15,940 nt of DNA from Acidobacteriota bacterium (GTDB lineage: Bacteria; Acidobacteriota; Vicinamibacteria; Vicinamibacterales; SCN-69-37): positions 1 through 15,940 of the forward strand of contig JAKALV010000047.1 of assembly GCA_021824055.1 (NCBI GenBank), written 5' to 3'. How positions within the stretch are numbered: the first letter of the stretch is position 1; each line of letters opens with the position of its first letter. Below the pieces are notes generated by a model. It was not told the origin of the DNA. It saw nothing but the letters and a program-made list of their open reading frames with translations, and did no database searches. Shown here piece by piece: positions 13,309-15,940 of this stretch. The position numbers and the translations under genes are program-made.

Positions 13309-14595
13309 TCAGGCCCCGACCGTGAGACGCTCGCGTTCCGCCTCGATCGCCAGCGGATTTTGCAGGCGATAGCGGCGAACGGACGGTTCGAGCTCCGCGC
13401 CGAGCGCATCCTGCGCATCCTGCAGGCGGCGGCGGAGGGCACCCACCAGCGACGTCGCGCCGGCGCCGGCCGCCACGGCGGCGGCGATGTCCATCGGCTC
13501 GGCGACGCGGATGTGCGCGATGCGCGGCGCCACGGCGCGCGGCATGACGTTGTGGAGCCGGTTGAAGAATCCGGTGGTGACGAGCGACGCGCGCGTGGCC
13601 TTGAGGATTTCCGCGATCTGTTCCTGCGTCAGCGTGTCGCGGCCGTAGAGCGCCGGGTCGAGATGCGAGAGGCGATGGAGCTCGGTCAGCAGCTCGCGGT
13701 CGCGTCGCGCGCGTTCTGGCGCAGTGTGCGCGCGGCGCCGGATGCCGCGCTGGATCGTGCGCAACGCCTGCAGTGGATCGTCGCCGAGCGGCCCGTAGGC
13801 GTCGCCGAGATACGCGCGGATCTCCGCGTGCAGGCGTTCCTGCGCGTCGAAGTAGCGGCCGTCCGATGGCGCCCGGGTGATGTCGGGCTGGCGCAAGCCG
13901 AGCTGACGCGCGCGCTCTATCAGGAGTGCGGCCAGCAGCGACGCGAGCCGCCCGGCCGGATGCCGCGATGGCCACACCGTCAACCCGCGCGCGCTCTCGA
14001 TGTGCTCCATTTCGCGAACGAGGTTCCGGCTGACATCGGCCGTGAACGTCAGCCGCCACACCATCGGCACGACGAACACCGGTCGGGGGTTGCGCTCCGC
14101 CGCGAACGCCGTTGCCACGTGCATGGCCATGTCGATGGCGCCGGGATGAAGCGGCGCGATCCGTTCCGCCTGCCAGTTGACCGCGCCCTCCGGGTGCAGG
14201 AGCACGCCATGACCTTCGCGCACGTGGCGGATCGAGTACGCCTTGCCGCCGCCGCCGGGCGCGTTCGCGATCAAACCGTTGGCCAGCCAGAACCGCTGGG
14301 CCAGGGGCGACGCGTTGACGATTTCCTGAGCGGCCCAACTCGCCATGAGCGGCGCCGACCGGCGCGACAGCTCCTTGTCGATCATCCAGTCGGTCATGAA
14401 CTCGGGGTGGCCCGGCGCCATGAACGCCGCGGTGTCCGGGTTGACCGCCGCGCGGAGCCGCGCCAGGTCCGCGGCCGGAAGATCCAGCCGCGCCACCCGC
14501 AGGATGCGCGGCAGGATCAGATGGCGATTGACCGGCCCGAGCAGGCGCATCAGCGTGGGGGAGGGCGACGGGTCGCGATACGGTAGTGGACGCAT
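13309..14595 (-). CDS. PlsC/LPLAT-like acyltransferase with variant HX5D motif
   Basis: The 428-residue product has APGHPEFMTDW at about residues 60-70, in the place of the acyltransferase block I. Here His63 and Asp69 are separated by five residues, not the usual four. LLHPEGAVNWQAERIAPLHPGAI (about 132-153, written in parts: LLHPEGAVNW, then RIAPLHPGA) matches the PEG block III that binds the phosphate of the acceptor. PVFVVPMVWR resembles block IV. The family moves an acyl group to a lysophospholipid or similar acceptor at the inner membrane. About 200 extra residues follow, helical and rich in Arg and Ala. The ATG at 14595 has no clear ribosome binding site; Met16 (14550) is an alternative start. 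It lies 73 bases downstream of the barrel-protein gene. Confidence 0.75.
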   Translation of the reverse strand: MRPLPYRDPSPSPTLMRLLGPVNRHLILPRILRVARLDLPAADLARLRAAVNPDTAAFMAPGHPEFMTDWMIDKELSRRSAPLMASWAAQEIVNASPLAQRFWLANGLIANAPGGGGKAYSIRHVREGHGVLLHPEGAVNWQAERIAPLHPGAIDMAMHVATAFAAERNPRPVFVVPMVWRLTFTADVSRNLVREMEHIESARGLTVWPSRHPAGRLASLLAALLIERARQLGLRQPDITRAPSDGRYFDAQERLHAEIRAYLGDAYGPLGDDPLQALRTIQRGIRRRAHTAPERARRDRELLTELHRLSHLDPALYGRDTLTQEQIAEILKATRASLVTTGFFNRLHNVMPRAVAPRIAHIRVAEPMDIAAAVAAGAGATSLVGALRRRLQDAQDALGAELEPSVRRYRLQNPLAIEAERERLTVGA

Positions 14596-14668
14596 GCCCA
14601 GAGAGTGCGCGGGCCACGCCGGGCGCGTCCTGAGCGAGTGGTGAAGAACGCCGGAGACTTCGCGGCCG

Positions 14669-15484
14669 CTATTTCGAGAAGCCGCCGACGTTCCAGGTCA
14701 GGCCGGCACAAATCGCGCGCGGCTGCTCGCCTGTGAGTTTGACGATGATGCCGGCGTCGAACACGAGCCAGTCGCGCGCGGTCCATGTGGGGCCGGCGAG
14801 GAACGCGATGATCGAATCCGCGCCGGCCGGGCCCGACGTGGCCGGATAGCCGTAGATTTCCGCAGAGAACCCCAGCCGGCCCGCGAGCGGCCCGCCGAAG
14901 GACGCGGTCCACACGGTGGACGTGCGCGGCGCGTTCTGCCCATCGCCGATGCGTCGCGTCACGCCGGCGTTCAGGTCCATGGCGACCGCGCCGAGCTGAT
15001 GGCTCGAGATGAACAGCAGGCTGACGTCCGTGGTGCCCGTGCCCGCGCCGGTCGCCGTCGAACCGGTCGGGAACTTGATCGCGGGCAGCACCGCGACGTC
15101 GCCGAGGACGGGCGCGTCCTCGCGGATGCGCCACTTGAGGCCCATGGAGGCGTCGCCGAATCCCGTGTTGTTGGTGCCGGCCACGCGGATGACGGGCGTC
15201 TGAACGCTCAGCTGCAGACGCGGCGCGAGGCCGATCTTGAACAGCGTGGGGACCGATCCGCCGCGCGACCGATCGGCGTACCGGTCGAACTCCCCGCCAG
15301 TTTCGATCTCGAGCCACCCCGGCGCCACCGTGCCGGCGTGCGTGGCCACGGTGGGCCGCTCGGGTTGGGCGGTGTGCGGGTCGGGCGTCGGCGGGGCGGC
15401 TGCCGTCTGCGCCGTCGCTTCGGAGGCCATGGCAAGAAGCAGGATCAACTGGCAGGCCGTGGCGGTCTTCGCGAGCGGCATCAT
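14669..15484 (-). CDS. Probable outer-membrane beta-barrel protein (phenol-degradation MetA-type family)
   Basis: The 271-residue product has a signal peptide (ACQLILLLAMASEATAQ). A proline-rich stretch follows, then alternating strands such as GWLEIETGGEFDRYADR, LFKIGLAPRLQLSVQTPVI, GFGDASMGLKWRI and PAIKFPTGSTATGAGTGTTD. The GxGD..lG.KwR and P.iKfPTGs..tG.G.gttD patterns are typical of the transporter-like barrel family named after the meta-pathway of phenol degradation. There is no evidence of phenol metabolism here. It ends VGGFSK rather than in the usual aromatic residue. ATG ATG at 15484-15479 gives two starts one codon apart. It is probably co-transcribed with the acyltransferase gene. 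Confidence 0.82.
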   Translation of the reverse strand: MMPLAKTATACQLILLLAMASEATAQTAAAPPTPDPHTAQPERPTVATHAGTVAPGWLEIETGGEFDRYADRSRGGSVPTLFKIGLAPRLQLSVQTPVIRVAGTNNTGFGDASMGLKWRIREDAPVLGDVAVLPAIKFPTGSTATGAGTGTTDVSLLFISSHQLGAVAMDLNAGVTRRIGDGQNAPRTSTVWTASFGGPLAGRLGFSAEIYGYPATSGPAGADSIIAFLAGPTWTARDWLVFDAGIIVKLTGEQPRAICAGLTWNVGGFSK

Positions 15485-15537
15485 CCGTTCAGAATCGGCT
15501 CCGCGCAGAATTCATTGAACCCACACCGGCACCACGA

Positions 15538-15807
15538 TCAGGCGTCCCGGGAGGGATCGTGCTCGTGAAACCCGGTGGGTTCGAGGGGTTCGGCCGGTTC
15601 GGCAGGTTCGAGGGGTTCGGCGGGTGCCGGGGCGCAGCGCGGGGGCGCGCCGGGGGGCGGCAGCGGACGTGGCGGCGCCGGCGCATCGGCGGCATCCTTG
15701 AGACGAGCCAGGGCCGCATGGGCGCGAACGTCACCCCGTGAAACGCGACGGCGCGGTGGACTGGGATCAGGGCCTCGAGACAGCCGAACTGACCGGTTCA
15801 TCGACAT
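15538..15807 (-). CDS. Doubtful small proline-rich protein
   Basis: From the ATG at 15807 this frame gives 89 residues with a basic start, a plausible helix (AHAALARLKDAADA), a proline-rich middle and a repetitive acidic end (EPLEPAEPAEPLEP), finishing FHEHDPSRDA. There is no ribosome binding site. A second minus-strand frame, from ATG 15850 to a stop at 15767, reads MSIPPLLLQRHAPAYVDEPV and also looks protein-like, directly upstream of the plausible part of this one. The two may be halves of one gene broken by a frameshift, or neither may be real. Confidence 0.25.
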   Translation of the reverse strand: MSMNRSVRLSRGPDPSPPRRRVSRGDVRAHAALARLKDAADAPAPPRPLPPPGAPPRCAPAPAEPLEPAEPAEPLEPTGFHEHDPSRDA

Positions 15808-15887
15808 ACGCCGGCGCGTGCCGTTGCAGCAGCAGGGGAGGAATCGACATCGTCTGCACGGACGCACTTTACGGCAGGTGCGATGGG

Positions 15888-15915
15888 CTGCCACCGCGAC
15901 CTGAAATGCTACGAT
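15888..15915 (+). promoter_or_regulatory. Possible rightward promoter at the window edge
   Basis: CTGCCA (15888-15893), 16 spacer bases, and TACGAT (15910-15915) with an extended TGC just before it. Each box matches four of six consensus bases. It lies immediately ahead of a possible start codon, so a transcript would have almost no leader. Confidence 0.3.
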
Positions 15916-15921
15916 GCGCCG

Positions 15922-15940
15922 GTGCGACGCCTGCCTACAC
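15922..15940 (+). CDS. Possible start of a rightward gene, cut by the window edge
   Basis: A GTG at 15922 begins VRRLPT and lies 6 bases after the extended -10-like box, as in leaderless genes. An ATG at 15914 in another frame (MRRCDACLH) competes. Only 19 bases are visible, so this is a weak suggestion based on position. Confidence 0.18.

Larger units (their letters stand above)
15485..15940. other. Right-edge region without a convincing gene
   Basis: These 456 bases hold a G-rich stretch with repeats of GGTTCGAGGGG and GGTTCGGC type (15575-15625). They also hold a doubtful minus-strand small ORF and a possible rightward promoter at the edge, both listed separately. Reading frames on the plus strand here give Gly/Arg/Ser-rich strings typical of shadows in GC-rich DNA. 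Confidence 0.5.

Noticed and set aside
12985..14586. 533-codon plus-strand frame opposite the acyltransferase gene and the inverted repeat
   Set aside because: It reads through the 25-base inverted repeat and opposite a protein with acyltransferase motifs. Its composition is Arg-rich and non-protein-like.
13292..14617. Alternative minus-strand frame of 441 codons overlapping the acyltransferase
   Set aside because: Same strand, shifted frame. It has none of the PEG or HX5D blocks, and is dominated by Arg, Ala, Gly and Pro.
15575..15720. Gly/Ser-rich repetitive plus-strand frame considered as a repeat protein
   Set aside because: No ribosome binding site, and the repetition is explained by the short G-rich DNA repeat itself.

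Overview
The window looks like a piece of chromosome from a high-GC, Gram-negative bacterium. It encodes a lipoprotein with a clear lipobox, a probable outer-membrane barrel and many exported proteins. The mix of an S9-type peptidase with a Gly/Arg-rich insert, an S10 carboxypeptidase, a TPR-linked metallopeptidase and GC-rich codon use suggests Acidobacteriota, possibly class Vicinamibacteria; this is inference from style, not from a marker gene. I see no rRNA, tRNA, CRISPR, transposase or phage gene.

Left part (1-3530). The 5' end of an S9-family peptidase gene runs off the left edge on the minus strand. Next come two tandem minus-strand paralogues (551-1576, 1607-2665) encoding exported proteins with an identical 12-cysteine framework, four CX3C pairs and the same C-terminal GTINGGGDFI tail. 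Divergent from them is a plus-strand lipoprotein gene (2985-3458). The 319-base gap between them carries, on each strand, a sequence with the GG-N10-GC layout of a sigma-54 promoter at a sensible distance from the start codon. This pair of candidate promoters driving undescribed envelope proteins is the strongest candidate for a new system here. A strong hairpin separates the lipoprotein gene from the convergent genes that follow.

Middle part (3531-5482). Two minus-strand genes overlap by four bases: an exported protein with a C-terminal phospholipase A2-type active site, and a small four-helix membrane protein. They are followed by a 426-base gap holding a large imperfect inverted repeat.

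Glycan cluster (5483-13149). Seven minus-strand genes are packed closely, in transcription order: S10 serine carboxypeptidase, GT4 glycosyltransferase B, exported metallopeptidase with TPR repeats, cupin, short SDR, C-methyltransferase, and GT4 glycosyltransferase A. The two glycosyltransferases are close paralogues that bracket the sugar-modifying enzymes. This suggests synthesis of a surface glycan or glycoconjugate bearing a modified, C-methylated sugar. The start of the carboxypeptidase gene lies in a neat hairpin that would hide both its ribosome binding site and start codon, and a perfect 25-base inverted repeat sits just upstream.

Right part (13309-15940). A beta-barrel protein gene and a PlsC-like acyltransferase gene follow each other on the minus strand. 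The last 456 bases hold only a doubtful small proline-rich ORF and, at the very edge, a possible promoter for a rightward gene.
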